Origin: Iodidimonas sp. SYSU 1G8
Lineage (GTDB): Bacteria > Pseudomonadota > Alphaproteobacteria > SMXS01
Reading direction: 5' to 3'
Assembly: GCF_039655775.1 (NCBI RefSeq)
Contig: NZ_JBBYXJ010000001.1
Span: 2,193,501 to 2,257,500 of the forward strand
DNA: 64,000 bases
The notes below the pieces were generated by a model that was not told the origin of the DNA, did no database searches, and saw nothing but the letters and a program-made list of their open reading frames with translations. Positions 48,570 to 57,675 of this stretch are shown piece after piece (within the stretch, counting starts at the first letter, position 1; each line of letters begins with the position of its first letter). Position numbers and translations under genes: made by a program.

Positions 48570-49346
48570 ATGGTGGGACGGGTCGAAGGTAAGGTGTGCG
48601 TCGTCACGGGCGGCGCGATGGGATTGGGCGAGGCGGATTGCCGCTTGCTGGCGCAGGAAGGCGGCACCGTCATCATCGCCGACATCGCCGATGAAAAGGG
48701 CAAGGCCCTGGCGGCGGAGATCGGCGCCGAATACGTGCATCTCGACGTCACCACCGAGGCGGCGTGGATCGACTTCATCGCCCATGTGAAGCAGACATAC
48801 GGCAAGCTGAACGTGCTGGTGAACAATGCCGGCATCGTCATTCCCGCCACGGTGGAAACCTGCACCGAAGACCAGTGGCGCAAGGTCAACGCGGTGAGCA
48901 CCGACGCCACCTTCTTCGGCATGAAGCATGCCATTCCGCTGATGCGCGAGAGCGGCGAGCCCTGTTCGATCATCAACATGTCGTCCATCGCCGGCATTGT
49001 CGGCGTGCCTTATGTGTTCGCCTACGCGGCGGCCAAGGGCGCCGTGCGCCTGATGAGCAAGGCGGCCGCCGTGCACTGCGCTCAGAACGGCGACAAGATC
49101 CGGGTGAATTCGGTCCATCCCGGCGGCATCGTCACGCCCATGACCATCGCCGTGGGCAAGCAGGTCGCCGAAGCCCGCGCCGCCGACCCGCGCAACACCG
49201 CGCCGGTGCGCGGCACCCGCCCGGGCGAGCCCAACGACATCGCCTGGATGGTGGTCTATCTGGCCTCGGACGAATCCAAATACACCAATGGCGCCGAGAT
49301 GATCGTCGACAACACGGTCACCGCCATGGAAGGCGTGGTGCCGTAG
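48570..49346 (+). CDS. Short-chain dehydrogenase/reductase
   Basis: A 258-residue classical SDR. Cofactor motif TGGAMGLG at residues 13-20, DxxV at LDV, NNAG at 85-88, catalytic Ser138/139, Tyr152 and Lys156 (YAAAK). Asp38 after the second strand suggests NAD+ preference. GGGGGAG precedes the ATG. Its look is that of hydroxysteroid or 3-ketoacyl dehydrogenases; the substrate is open. Sixteen bases after the VOC gene. Confidence 0.92.
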   Translation: MVGRVEGKVCVVTGGAMGLGEADCRLLAQEGGTVIIADIADEKGKALAAEIGAEYVHLDVTTEAAWIDFIAHVKQTYGKLNVLVNNAGIVIPATVETCTEDQWRKVNAVSTDATFFGMKHAIPLMRESGEPCSIINMSSIAGIVGVPYVFAYAAAKGAVRLMSKAAAVHCAQNGDKIRVNSVHPGGIVTPMTIAVGKQVAEARAADPRNTAPVRGTRPGEPNDIAWMVVYLASDESKYTNGAEMIVDNTVTAMEGVVP

Positions 49347-49396
49347 GACGCGGCGCTTCTCAGGCTATTGATGGGCTAGCACCGGTGGCCTGCGAC

Positions 49397-49444
49397 GTGT
49401 CGATATAATTGACACCCGGGCAGAACTGTCTCATATATCAGACA
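49397..49444 (+). promoter_or_regulatory. Paired operator-like inverted repeats upstream of higBA
   Basis: Two similar palindromes: GTGTC-N9-GACAC (49397-49415) and TGTCT-N8-AGACA (49427-49444), both with AT-rich centres. The second reaches the first base of the toxin ATG. Their TGTC/GACA arms and close spacing suggest autoregulation by the antitoxin, the usual control of such modules. No Shine-Dalgarno is present before the toxin start, so the mRNA may be leaderless. Confidence 0.6.
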
Positions 49445-49737
49445 TGGACTACAGGGTTGAAACCCTTCCCGAGTTCGATGAGTGGCTTGACGCTATCACG
49501 GACGATGTCGCTCAGGCTGCCATCGCCAACCGGGTGGAGCGGATGCGCCGGGGTCTGTTCGGCGACTGGGCCGCTGTAGGCGACGGCGTCAGCGAACTGC
49601 GGGTGGATGTAGGACAGGGTTATCGCTCCTACTATGTCATCCGCAGGTTGACGACCGTGATCGTGCTCTGCGGCGGCACCAAGAAAACTCAGTCCAGGGA
49701 TATCAGGCGCGCCAAGACATTGGCGGCGGACGTCTAG
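49444..49737 (+). CDS. RelE/HigB-type toxin
   Basis: A 97-residue mRNA-interferase-type toxin of the HI1419/Gp49-like addiction module family: LPEFDEWLDAITD, IANRVERMRRGLFGDWAAVGDGVSELRVDVGQGYRSYY and LCGGTKKTQSRDIRRAK are diagnostic. The basic C-terminal segment carries the expected catalytic Arg/Lys residues. Toxin precedes antitoxin, as in HigBA. The genes are more AT-rich than neighbours, suggesting a mobile origin. Confidence 0.9.
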   Translation: MDYRVETLPEFDEWLDAITDDVAQAAIANRVERMRRGLFGDWAAVGDGVSELRVDVGQGYRSYYVIRRLTTVIVLCGGTKKTQSRDIRRAKTLAADV

Positions 49738-49752
49738 AAAAGGAGCCAACGC

Positions 49753-50079
49753 ATGCCTCGTCAGACAAAGGCATTCGATGCGTCCAAGTACATCAGGACC
49801 CCGGCAGCCGAAGCCCGCTTCCTGAGTGACGCGCTGGAGAGCGGTCATGCCGGCCATATCGCCGATGCCCTTGGCGTCATCGCAAAGGCGCGCGGGATAT
49901 CGAAGATCGCACGCGACAGCGGGCTCCCGAGAGCCACTATCTACTCGGCACTCAATCATGGCGCGAACCCCACGCTTGAGACCGTGCTGAAGATCGCGGC
50001 GGCGCTTGGCTATGGATTCACGCTGGCGCCGCAAGCAATCTCTGACAGTGAAGAGGCCATAGACCTGCAACAGGCCTGA
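49753..50079 (+). CDS. HigA-type antitoxin (HI1420 family, XRE helix-turn-helix)
   Basis: A 108-residue antitoxin: an N-terminal toxin-neutralising segment (FDASKYIRTPAAEARFLSDALE) and a helix-turn-helix (GISKIARDSGLPRATIYSALN, then TLETVLKIAAALGYGF). AAGGAG lies before the ATG. It likely represses its own operon through the paired palindromes at 49397-49444. A weak hairpin (50083-50118) follows the gene. Confidence 0.9.
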   Translation: MPRQTKAFDASKYIRTPAAEARFLSDALESGHAGHIADALGVIAKARGISKIARDSGLPRATIYSALNHGANPTLETVLKIAAALGYGFTLAPQAISDSEEAIDLQQA

Positions 50080-50121
50080 TGAGGCGGATTGCCCAGTCCG
50101 CTGGACCGCCGATCCGCCCCC

Positions 50122-51495
50122 CTATTCCGCAACCCCAGCCGCCGCCTGCCGCCGTCTTTCCAGTTCGGCGCGGACTTGCGCGTGGGATTCCTCGGTGATG
50201 GAGTAGCGCCAGGCGACCGCGCCGGCCGCGAGGAAGAAGACGGACGGGACCAGGGCGAACATGATCTTCAGGCCCTGGATCTGGTCGGGACCGTTGGTGA
50301 ACACCTTCGGGTCAAAGCCGAACCAGGCCAGCCCCATCAGCGCCACCCAGGCGGCGAAGGAGGTCGAGGCTTTCTGCGCCACCGACCAGACGGCGAAATA
50401 GAGCGCGGCGCGGTCCTCGCCGCTGCGCAGGGAATCCACGTCGATGACGTCGGCTTTCATGGAGTTGGGCAGCGAGGCAAAGGCGCCGGCCGCGAAGCCC
50501 GAGAGGATGGTGAGCGGCGCCATCCACCAGAAATCGCCCGGGCCGTGCAGCATGTAGAACGGGTTGACGACGCTGATCATCACGAAGCTGGCGATCCAGG
50601 CCTTGTGCTTGCCGATGCGGCGCGACAGCCAGACCCAGAAGGGTACCGCGGCCATATTGAAGACGTAGAAGAACAGCAGCATGTAGATGCCGCGCTTCTC
50701 TTCGCCCACCACGTGCCGGATGTAATAGAGGTAAAGCGTGGTGGTGATGGCGAGCGCCGTGAAGCTGAGCAGGAACGCGAAGACCAGGCGCAGGAACGGC
50801 CCGTTGGTCCACATCAGCTTGAGGCCCGTCATCAGCGGCATGACCGAGCGAATGTAGTTCCGTTTCTCGTCCACCTGGGTCACGGTCAGCAGAATACAGA
50901 CGGGAATCATCACGACGACGAGGATGCCGACCAGCTTCAGCGTCTCGCCGGTGCCGCCATAGCCGAACCACGCGAGCGCGATCACCGGCAGGACCTGGGC
51001 CAGCAGCTGGCCGATGACGCCGGCCATGGAGCGCCAGCCCGTGACCACCGAGCGTTCGTGGAAATCGGTCGTCAGCTCGGCCGCCCAGGCGTAATAGGGG
51101 ATCAGCAGCATGGACCAGCCGATCCACATCAACATCATCCAGCCGGCCAGATACCAGATGGTGGCATCCGGCGGCGGCAGGAACAGCATGTAGAACGAGA
51201 GGGCCAGGATGGGCGCCGAGGCCAGGATCCAGGGCCTGCGCCGGCCCCAGCGCGACTGGCTCATGTCGCTGAGCCGCCCGATCAGCGGATCGACCAGCAA
51301 GTCGAGCAGCCGGGTGATCAACAGGACATTCGCCACCATGACCAGGTCGAGCCCCAGGTCGCTGGTGTAGAAGTTCGGCAGGAAAACGGCCAGCGGGATG
51401 AGCGCCATCATGACGGGCATGTCCGTCAGGCCGTAGAAGAAGATGGTCCGTTTGCTCAGGCGGGCGCCCGCGGGCGCGGTCTCATGGTTCGGCAT
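50122..51495 (-). CDS. MFS transporter of the GPH (glycoside-pentoside-hexuronide) type
   Basis: A 457-residue, 12-helix permease. The N-half has LSKRTIFFYGLTDMPV and DPLIGRLSDMSQSRWGRRRPWI, the GPH:cation symporter signature, and YAWAAELTTDFHERSVVTGWR. GPH relatives in catabolic clusters often carry hydrophobic acids rather than sugars, so the substrate is left open. ATG 51495 with GGGGAG upstream is preferred to 51519. Divergent from the EthD gene. Confidence 0.88.
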   Translation of the reverse strand: MPNHETAPAGARLSKRTIFFYGLTDMPVMMALIPLAVFLPNFYTSDLGLDLVMVANVLLITRLLDLLVDPLIGRLSDMSQSRWGRRRPWILASAPILALSFYMLFLPPPDATIWYLAGWMMLMWIGWSMLLIPYYAWAAELTTDFHERSVVTGWRSMAGVIGQLLAQVLPVIALAWFGYGGTGETLKLVGILVVVMIPVCILLTVTQVDEKRNYIRSVMPLMTGLKLMWTNGPFLRLVFAFLLSFTALAITTTLYLYYIRHVVGEEKRGIYMLLFFYVFNMAAVPFWVWLSRRIGKHKAWIASFVMISVVNPFYMLHGPGDFWWMAPLTILSGFAAGAFASLPNSMKADVIDVDSLRSGEDRAALYFAVWSVAQKASTSFAAWVALMGLAWFGFDPKVFTNGPDQIQGLKIMFALVPSVFFLAAGAVAWRYSITEESHAQVRAELERRRQAAAGVAE

Positions 51496-51640
51496 CGCTA
51501 ATTTTCTCCCCGGTAACATGTTTGCAGGCTGGTATCGGGGTTGCCAAGCGAAACCCGCGTTGCGGAAGGCCTTGAGCCTGTTACATTTCTGTCAGGAAAG
51601 CGGCGCGCAGGGGAGCGGCGGCGCGAAACAGGGGACAATC

Positions 51641-52318
51641 ATGATCAAATCCTTCGGCATGCTGCACAAGCGCGGCGACATCAGTCAGGAACAGTTCCAC
51701 GCCCATTGGCGCGGCCCCCATGCCGAGCATGCTGTGAAGCTGGTGCCCATCATGCGCCGCTATGTCCAGAACCACCGGGCGGCGACGCCCTATCCCGGAT
51801 ACGCGCCGCCATCGGACGGGTGCCCCGAGGTGTGGCTGGATTCGGTGGAGACGGCGAAGATCCTGACCACCATGCCGGAATACATGACCGGCGCCTTCAT
51901 CGACGAGCCCGCTTTCATGCGGGTGCGGTCGGACGGCGTGCTGGTGCGCGAGACGGTGGTCAAGGAAGGGCCGAAACTGTCGCGCGACGACCGGCCCGTG
52001 AAGGCGCTGTTCTTCCTGAAGCGCGGCGCCTCCGTGTCGCAGCGGGCCTTCGAGGATTTCTGGCTGCACCGGGACACGCCGCTGCTGACGGGTGGCGATC
52101 ATCTCCAGCGCTGGGTCAAGTCCACGCTGGTGCCGCAGGCCTATGCGGGCACGGACGCGCTCTATGACGGGGTCGAGGAGCTGTGGTGGCCCGACCAGGC
52201 GGCCCATGACCGCGACGCGGCGACCGCCGCGCTGTCGCTGCAGCTGGACAAGCATGTGGACCGCAAGGCGACGCGGGTCATGTTCGTCGACGAGAACCGG
52301 GTCGTCTGGGACGACTGA
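51641..52318 (+). CDS. EthD-domain protein, duplicated fold
   Basis: A 225-residue protein of two EthD-like ferredoxin-fold repeats: MIKSFGMLHKRGDISQEQFHAHWRGPHAE in the first half and VKALFFLKRGASVSQRAFEDFWLHRDTPL in the second. EthD family proteins accompany P450 or oxygenase pathways and some are dehydratase/cyclase-like; the function is not known. The start is ATG 51641 with AGGGGA before it. Its place beside a P450/Rieske cluster fits that association. Confidence 0.82.
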   Translation: MIKSFGMLHKRGDISQEQFHAHWRGPHAEHAVKLVPIMRRYVQNHRAATPYPGYAPPSDGCPEVWLDSVETAKILTTMPEYMTGAFIDEPAFMRVRSDGVLVRETVVKEGPKLSRDDRPVKALFFLKRGASVSQRAFEDFWLHRDTPLLTGGDHLQRWVKSTLVPQAYAGTDALYDGVEELWWPDQAAHDRDAATAALSLQLDKHVDRKATRVMFVDENRVVWDD

Positions 52319-52324
52319 GCCGCC

Positions 52325-53548
52325 CTACTGCTTCGGCATGCGGCTGTGCAGCGCGCCCGAGGCCTCGAGCGCGCTGATCCGCTCGTCGGGCACGCCCAGC
52401 TCGCGCATGACCTCGCGGTTGTGCTCGCCAAGACCCGGCGGGTCGTAGCGGAACGAGGCGGGTGACGCCGAGAACTTGACCGGCTGGCGCATGGAGCGAT
52501 AGCCGCCTTCCCACGGGTGCTGCCGGTGCTCGAAGAAGTCGACGGCGCTCAGATGCTCTTCCGTCTTCAGATCCTCGATCCGGTTGACCTTCATGACCGG
52601 CACGTCCGCCTCGGTCAGCAGGCTCATCCAGTCGTCGCTGGTGCGGGTCAGCGTCACCTCGGCCAGCATGCGGTAAAGCTCGCGGATGTTGCCGGCGATG
52701 CCGGCCATGGACTTGAAGCGGGGATCGTCATCGGCGACGGGCGTGCCGCCGAGGCGGAACACGGTGCGCCACTGTTCGCTCGAATAGGGCATGATGCAGA
52801 CATAGCCGTCCTTCGTGCGGTACGGCCTGCGGTGGGCGTTGATCACCCGATGATAGCCGTAATCGCCCAGCGGCGGCTCGTAGGTGTGCCCGTTCAGATG
52901 CTCGATCATCAGGAACGAGGTGAAGCTTTCCAGCATGGGCACCTCGACGAACTGGCCCTCGCCGGTGCGCTCGCGGTGGAACAGGGCGGCGAGCGTGGCA
53001 TAGGCGGCGTGCAGGCCGGTGGTCTTGTCGGCGGCCAGGGTCGCCATGTAGCGCGGCTCCTCGTCCGGGTCGATCATGGTGTTGAGGCTGACGGCGCTGG
53101 CCGCGGCCTGCACCAGATCGTCATAGGCCGGGCGGCCCGCATACGGCCCGTCACTGCCGAAGCCGACCGCATGGACATAGACGATGTCGGGCCTGACCGC
53201 GCGGACGGCCTCGTAACCGAAGCCCAGGCGCTCGACCGCCTCGAGCCGCACATTGTGGAGAAACACGTCGGCGGTCTTGACCAGCTCCATCAGCGCCTCG
53301 CGCGCGCCTTCTTTCTTCAAATCGAGGCACAGCGATCGTTTGTTGCGGTTGCAGTTCATGAAGATGGGGCCGAAGCCGGCATGGGGCGAGTTGCCCGCCC
53401 AGCGGGTCATGTCCGACTGGGGCGATTCGACCCGGATCACGTCCGCGCCCAGATCGCCCATGATCTGGCCGGCATAGGGGCCGAGCACCACGGTCGACAT
53501 GTCGATCACCCGGATGCCGTCCAATGGCCCGCGCTTGTCCTGCGTCAT
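52325..53548 (-). CDS. CaiB/BaiF family (family III) CoA-transferase
   Basis: A 407-residue CoA-transferase that moves CoA between acids. N-terminus GPLDGIRVIDMSTVVLGPYAGQIMGDLGADVIRVESP, nucleotide region NRNKRSLCLDLK, the catalytic aspartate in RPAYDDLVQAASA-like context and GEGQFVEVPMLES. ATG 53548 with GGGGAA upstream is the family start. Convergent with the EthD gene and downstream of the Rieske/VOC genes on the same strand; it probably activates a catabolic acid. Confidence 0.92.
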   Translation of the reverse strand: MTQDKRGPLDGIRVIDMSTVVLGPYAGQIMGDLGADVIRVESPQSDMTRWAGNSPHAGFGPIFMNCNRNKRSLCLDLKKEGAREALMELVKTADVFLHNVRLEAVERLGFGYEAVRAVRPDIVYVHAVGFGSDGPYAGRPAYDDLVQAAASAVSLNTMIDPDEEPRYMATLAADKTTGLHAAYATLAALFHRERTGEGQFVEVPMLESFTSFLMIEHLNGHTYEPPLGDYGYHRVINAHRRPYRTKDGYVCIMPYSSEQWRTVFRLGGTPVADDDPRFKSMAGIAGNIRELYRMLAEVTLTRTSDDWMSLLTEADVPVMKVNRIEDLKTEEHLSAVDFFEHRQHPWEGGYRSMRQPVKFSASPASFRYDPPGLGEHNREVMRELGVPDERISALEASGALHSRMPKQ

Positions 53549-53671
53549 CGATTTCCCCGTCTCAATAAAGCTGGTTGGAGGGGGATATTGCCGGGTTAAC
53601 GCGACTGAAAAAAGGGCTCTGTTGTTCAAGCGGGCCGGGTCGGCCGGTTTTTATTCCAGAACCGGGACGCC

Positions 53672-54211
53672 TCAACCTTTCGGCGGCGTCCAGTCGATAC
53701 GCCGGATCGGGTCGGTCTTGCCGTCCCACGCCTCGTGCACGTCCTTCCAGTTCTGGAAGGAGGCACGGACCTGCGGGTTGTCCTGATACAGCTCGACGAA
53801 GCAGCCGAACAGATGGCGGGCATCCATGTAGGCGACGCGGGCGGCCGAGAACAGCTCGGTCACCGTCTCGCAGCCCGCCGCCTCGTAACGGCGCTTTTCC
53901 TCGTCGATGTCCGGCACCAGAAGGGCGAAATGGTGAAAGCCCTGTTCGCCCTTCTTGTACATGTCGCCATAGCAGGACGGCACGTCGTTGTGCACCTGCA
54001 CCAGCTGGATATGGGCGGGGCCGGCCTGGCCGAACGCATAGGACACGTCCACATCGCACGGCTTGCCCCGATAGACCACGTCCTTGGACTTGTGGTGCGG
54101 CATGAGGAAGAACGGTCCGGCCCCCACGAAATCGACCCAGCGCATGCACGCCGCCTCGATATCGTCGACAACATAGGCGTATTGCTGAACGGGGTACCGG
54201 ACCAGACTCAT
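53672..54211 (-). CDS. VOC family protein, copy 2
   Basis: A 179-residue vicinal-oxygen-chelate protein (MSLVRYPVQQYAYVVDDIEAACMRW ... GFHHFALLVPDIDEEKRRYEAAG ... GCFVELYQD). Metal-ligand positions look incomplete in the first module (Tyr where His is usual), so it may be non-catalytic or use a different metal set. Eleven bases after the Rieske oxygenase gene, so probably cotranscribed. Diverged from copy 1. Confidence 0.82.
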   Translation of the reverse strand: MSLVRYPVQQYAYVVDDIEAACMRWVDFVGAGPFFLMPHHKSKDVVYRGKPCDVDVSYAFGQAGPAHIQLVQVHNDVPSCYGDMYKKGEQGFHHFALLVPDIDEEKRRYEAAGCETVTELFSAARVAYMDARHLFGCFVELYQDNPQVRASFQNWKDVHEAWDGKTDPIRRIDWTPPKG

Positions 54212-54222
54212 GCCGTGCGCTC

Positions 54223-55500
54223 CTATTCCGCCGCCAGGGACTGCTGCTGGCGCAGCCGCTCATTGGTGTCGTTCGGGTGGATCCACTCGTCGGTCAGCAC
54301 CGGCTCGACCTTCAGATGCGCCGGCACCTGGTTCGGGCCGATCATCTTGTCGATGTTCTGGTGCATGTGGTAGATGCGCGCTTCCTGGTAGCAGAGCGGC
54401 ACGCCCTTGAACGCGTAGGATTCCACGGACTTCTGGATCCAGTCGCCGAACTGGGTGTCCTCGGTGACGACCACGTTGAACCATTCGATGTGCTGGCGCC
54501 ATTCGGCGGGCACCGGGCCATTGCCCCAATCCATGGCGAACCAGCGCAGCTCGAACTTGGTCTCGCGGATGTTCACCGGCCAGAAGTTCAGCACCGGGAA
54601 CAGGGTCGAGCCGAGCGGCGAGACCCAGTTCGGTTCCACGTGATAGGACTGGGTGCAGGTGCGGCCGATCTCGCCCACCGTGTCGATCTGCGGCAGGTGC
54701 GTCGCCGTGGAGGCATAGCCGCCGCGCTTCTCGCGCACCCGGTTCGGCGCCACCATGCGGGAATGACCATGCGGATAGAGCGTGTTGACGTTGCCGCGGT
54801 AATCGAGCGCCGGGTCCACCGTCTGCGGATGGATCGACTTCACATGGTAGACTTCCATGTTCGCCTCGATGGCGATCTTCCAATTGCAGTGCAGATCCCA
54901 GACGTAGTGATCAACGAGGCGCAGCTTGTCGAACTGGAATTCCTTCCACTCGTCGGCGATCGGACCGAGATACTGCAGCAGCGGCATGGCTTCGTCGTCG
55001 AAGTTGACGAAGATCAGCTTGCCGTACCGCTCGGTGCGCACCGGATACAGGCTGCGGCACTCGAAATCGAAATCGATGAAGTCGCGCTTGTCGCGGATGC
55101 CGATCAGGTCGCCCTGATGGTTGTAGGTCCAGCCATGATAGTTGCAGACCAGGCCGTGCTCGGCATGGCCGCGCTGTTCGGTGACGACCGGCGCGCCGCG
55201 GTGACGGCAGGTGTTGTAGAACGAGCGGACCTCGCCATCCTTGCCGTGCACGATGACGATGGGCTGGCGCGCCATCTCCCACAGCATGTAATCGCCCGGG
55301 TTGGGGATGTCGTCCAAGGTGGCGGCAAGCATCCAGGTCTTGCGCCAGTAGTGCTTGTTCTCCAGCTCGAAGAATTCCGGATCATTGTAGCGGCCGGCGG
55401 GCACGTCCGGGAATTTCGGGAAACCGGCGGGCGGCGACTTGCGCTTGAACTCGAAATCGATCTGTTGGCGGATTTCCTGGATTTGCTGTTCAGTCAGCAT
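54223..55500 (-). CDS. Rieske non-heme iron oxygenase, alpha subunit
   Basis: A 425-residue ring-hydroxylating oxygenase. Rieske motif CxH-x18-CxxH: Cys98, His100, Cys119, His122 (TCRHRGAPV ... LVCNYHGWTY). The mononuclear iron region is EANMEVYHVKSIHP with His219 and His224. C-terminal domain with FWPVNIRETKFELRWFAMDWG. Related enzymes include carnitine, aromatic and steroid oxygenases; no reductase gene is present here. Genes P450, Rieske, VOC run on one strand. Confidence 0.93.
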   Translation of the reverse strand: MLTEQQIQEIRQQIDFEFKRKSPPAGFPKFPDVPAGRYNDPEFFELENKHYWRKTWMLAATLDDIPNPGDYMLWEMARQPIVIVHGKDGEVRSFYNTCRHRGAPVVTEQRGHAEHGLVCNYHGWTYNHQGDLIGIRDKRDFIDFDFECRSLYPVRTERYGKLIFVNFDDEAMPLLQYLGPIADEWKEFQFDKLRLVDHYVWDLHCNWKIAIEANMEVYHVKSIHPQTVDPALDYRGNVNTLYPHGHSRMVAPNRVREKRGGYASTATHLPQIDTVGEIGRTCTQSYHVEPNWVSPLGSTLFPVLNFWPVNIRETKFELRWFAMDWGNGPVPAEWRQHIEWFNVVVTEDTQFGDWIQKSVESYAFKGVPLCYQEARIYHMHQNIDKMIGPNQVPAHLKVEPVLTDEWIHPNDTNERLRQQQSLAAE

Positions 55501-55559
55501 GTCACCGTCTCCTGATTGAGCATATTATGCACGGATGCATCTTTGCATGGTTCGCTGGA

Positions 55560-56804
55560 TCAGCCAACAGCGGGGGTTAGCCGCAGCGGCAGTTTGGTCG
55601 GTCCCCGCAGCGCGAAGCTGGGGTGGTAATGGATGTCTTCCGGCGCGACGGCCAGTTCGATGGCGCTGAAACGGTCGAGGAAGGCGCGGAAGCTGACCAG
55701 CATCTCGGCACGGGCCAGCTGCGAGCCGACGCAGTGATGAATGCCGGAGCCGAAGGCGATGTGCGCGCCGTTGTTCTTGCGGTCCAGGTCGAAATCCTCG
55801 GCCCGCTCGAACTTGGCGGCGTCGCGGTTGCCGGCGGCATAACGGATCATCACCGTCGCCCCTTTCGGGATCGCGACGCCGCCCAGTTCCGTGTCCTCGG
55901 TCACATAGCGGAACAGGCCCTGCACCGGCGATTCGACCCGCAGAATCTCCTCGACGAACTTTGGCAGCAGGTCCGGCGCGGCGCGCAGCCGCGCCTGGAG
56001 CGCCTGATCCTCGGCGAGCCGCTGGAGGCCGTTGGCGATGCCGTTGGTGGTGGTCTCGTTGCCGGCGACGAGGATTTGCTCGACGATGGAGAGCACCTCC
56101 TTGTCCGTCAGCGGCCGCTCGCCATCATAGGTCGCCTGCACCAGGTCGCTCATGATGTCGTCGCGCGGCTCGATCCGGCGTTCGGCCATGCGGGCGATCA
56201 TGTAGTGCTGCATTTCGACCACCTTCTCGGCGGCATCGATCAGCACCTCGTCCGGCACCTTCATGCCCAGACCGATCACCCAGGCGTCGGACCATTCCTT
56301 GAACTTCTGGAAGTCGGCGCGCGGCACACCGAGCTGGTCGGCGATGACGTACATGGGCACCGGCACGGCGAAATCGGCGACGCCGTCGCAGGCGCCGCGC
56401 GCCGCGAACTGGCCGACCAGCTCATCGACCACGTCGGTGATGTAAGCCTCCATCTGGCGGATGCGGCCCGCGCGGAAGGCGTCGTTGACCAGGCCGCGAT
56501 AGATGGTGTGTCCGGGCTGGTCGTTGTTGACGATGGTCGGCATGAACCGGCCATAGCCCTTCTCGTTGATGATCCGCTCGGCTTCCTCGCAGTAGAGGCC
56601 GGCGCGGCGGCCCGACGGCGCCAGGTTGGAATAGATCTTCGGGTTCTTCATGACCTCCATCAGAAGGTCATAGGTCGTGACGATATACATGCCCGTCTCG
56701 GGCATCAGATAGACCGGCGCCTCGTTGCGAAGCACTTTGTAGTAGTCGAAAGGACACTGCTGCACGGCAGGATCCAGCAGGCTGAATTGCTGCGGCTTGT
56801 TCAT
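55560..56804 (-). CDS. Cytochrome P450
   Basis: A 414-residue bacterial-type soluble P450. I-helix oxygen motif AGNETT (residues 247-252), ExxR at Glu286-Arg289, heme loop FGSGIHHCVGSQLAR with Cys358, and the meander region EDFDLDR. N-terminus FSLLDPAVQQCPFDYYKVLR is like CYP families acting on terpenoid or steroid substrates (inference). No ferredoxin gene is visible nearby. The 5' region contains a lux-box-like palindrome shared with the divergent LuxR gene. Confidence 0.94.
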   Translation of the reverse strand: MNKPQQFSLLDPAVQQCPFDYYKVLRNEAPVYLMPETGMYIVTTYDLLMEVMKNPKIYSNLAPSGRRAGLYCEEAERIINEKGYGRFMPTIVNNDQPGHTIYRGLVNDAFRAGRIRQMEAYITDVVDELVGQFAARGACDGVADFAVPVPMYVIADQLGVPRADFQKFKEWSDAWVIGLGMKVPDEVLIDAAEKVVEMQHYMIARMAERRIEPRDDIMSDLVQATYDGERPLTDKEVLSIVEQILVAGNETTTNGIANGLQRLAEDQALQARLRAAPDLLPKFVEEILRVESPVQGLFRYVTEDTELGGVAIPKGATVMIRYAAGNRDAAKFERAEDFDLDRKNNGAHIAFGSGIHHCVGSQLARAEMLVSFRAFLDRFSAIELAVAPEDIHYHPSFALRGPTKLPLRLTPAVG

Positions 56805-56866
56805 CGCGAGACACTTCCCCGTATTCCCGATGTCATGGAGTTTGGGCGCTGAGGCCTGTAACGTCT

Positions 56867-56886
56867 ACCTCTCGGAATCGACAGGT
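56867..56886. promoter_or_regulatory. Lux-box-like palindrome between P450 and LuxR genes
   Basis: The 20-base site has the form ACCT-N-TCG-N4-CGA-N-AGGT, an inverted repeat with 14 of 20 positions symmetric; it also matches the classical lux box (ACCTGTAGGATCGTACAGGT) at 14 of 20 positions. It lies 20 bases before the LuxR ATG and about 60 bases before the P450 ATG. It is the obvious binding candidate for the adjacent regulator. Confidence 0.6.
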
Positions 56887-56906
56887 TGGGGGAGTGCCGC
56901 GCGAGG

Positions 56907-57674
56907 ATGGGACTGAACGACGTCAATGCGTGCCTGGACGCGCTGGAGACCGCGACGCGCCTCGCCGACGGCGTCAGCCTCTTGCGACGGATCGGAGAGC
57001 TGATCGGGGTGCCGCTGGTGGCGGCGCTCGACGACATCTCGACGACCGTGCCGCTGACCGACGAGAAGGGCAACCGGCTCGCCGAGCTGTTCGGCTGGAA
57101 CAAGGTGGCCATCGACGAATGGGTCGAGCAGAACTTCACCCTGCTGAGCCCGACGACGCATGCCTGCCGTTTCCAGCACCTGCCGTTCTTCTGGCAGGCC
57201 AACGACCCATGGCCGCACGAGGACACGCTGGAGCCGATCCAGCGCAAGGTGCTGGAATGGCAGGTGGCGCACGGTATCCACGGCGCCATCATCGTGCCGA
57301 CGCACATGTCGCGCGGGCGGGTGGGATCGGTCTCGTGGCTCAACCGGGACCCGGATCTCGACCTGGAGCCGATCTGGCGCCGCCATCGCCGCGCGCTGCT
57401 GCTGGCGTCCATGCAGTTCATGCAGCTGGCGGACGCGGCGCGCGGCATCCAGGCGCCCGAGACCGAATTCATCTACCTGACCAGCCGCGAGATCGAGTGC
57501 CTGACCTGGGCGGCGCGCGGCAAGACCGATCAGGAAACCGGCGTCATCTTGTCGATCTCTCCATCGACGGCGCGGTTTCACATCGAGAACGCCACACAGA
57601 AGCTGAACGCGGTCACGCGGACACAGGCCGTGGCCAAGGCCGCGCAGCTGGGGATCATCGGGCCGATTTTCTAG
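56907..57674 (+). CDS. LuxR-family transcriptional regulator (solo)
   Basis: A 255-residue regulator: N-terminal autoinducer-binding-like domain (about 10-170) and C-terminal LuxR helix-turn-helix ([36 protein letters not shown], about 191-227). No luxI synthase is in the window. The usual Asp-Pro of AHL binders appears as Ser81-Pro82 and the Trp of the pocket is kept (Trp96), so the ligand may not be an acyl-homoserine lactone. ATG 56907 follows AGG; a TTG at 56886 in frame would add seven residues. Divergent from the P450. Confidence 0.9.
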   Translation: MGLNDVNACLDALETATRLADGVSLLRRIGELIGVPLVAALDDISTTVPLTDEKGNRLAELFGWNKVAIDEWVEQNFTLLSPTTHACRFQHLPFFWQANDPWPHEDTLEPIQRKVLEWQVAHGIHGAIIVPTHMSRGRVGSVSWLNRDPDLDLEPIWRRHRRALLLASMQFMQLADAARGIQAPETEFIYLTSREIECLTWAARGKTDQETGVILSISPSTARFHIENATQKLNAVTRTQAVAKAAQLGIIGPIF

Positions 57675-57675
57675 G

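Noticed and set aside
50083-50118. Hairpin GGCGGAT/ATCCGCC after higA as a terminator
   Set aside because: Long interrupted loop and only a C-rich tail, so support is weak; it may still serve between the convergent genes.
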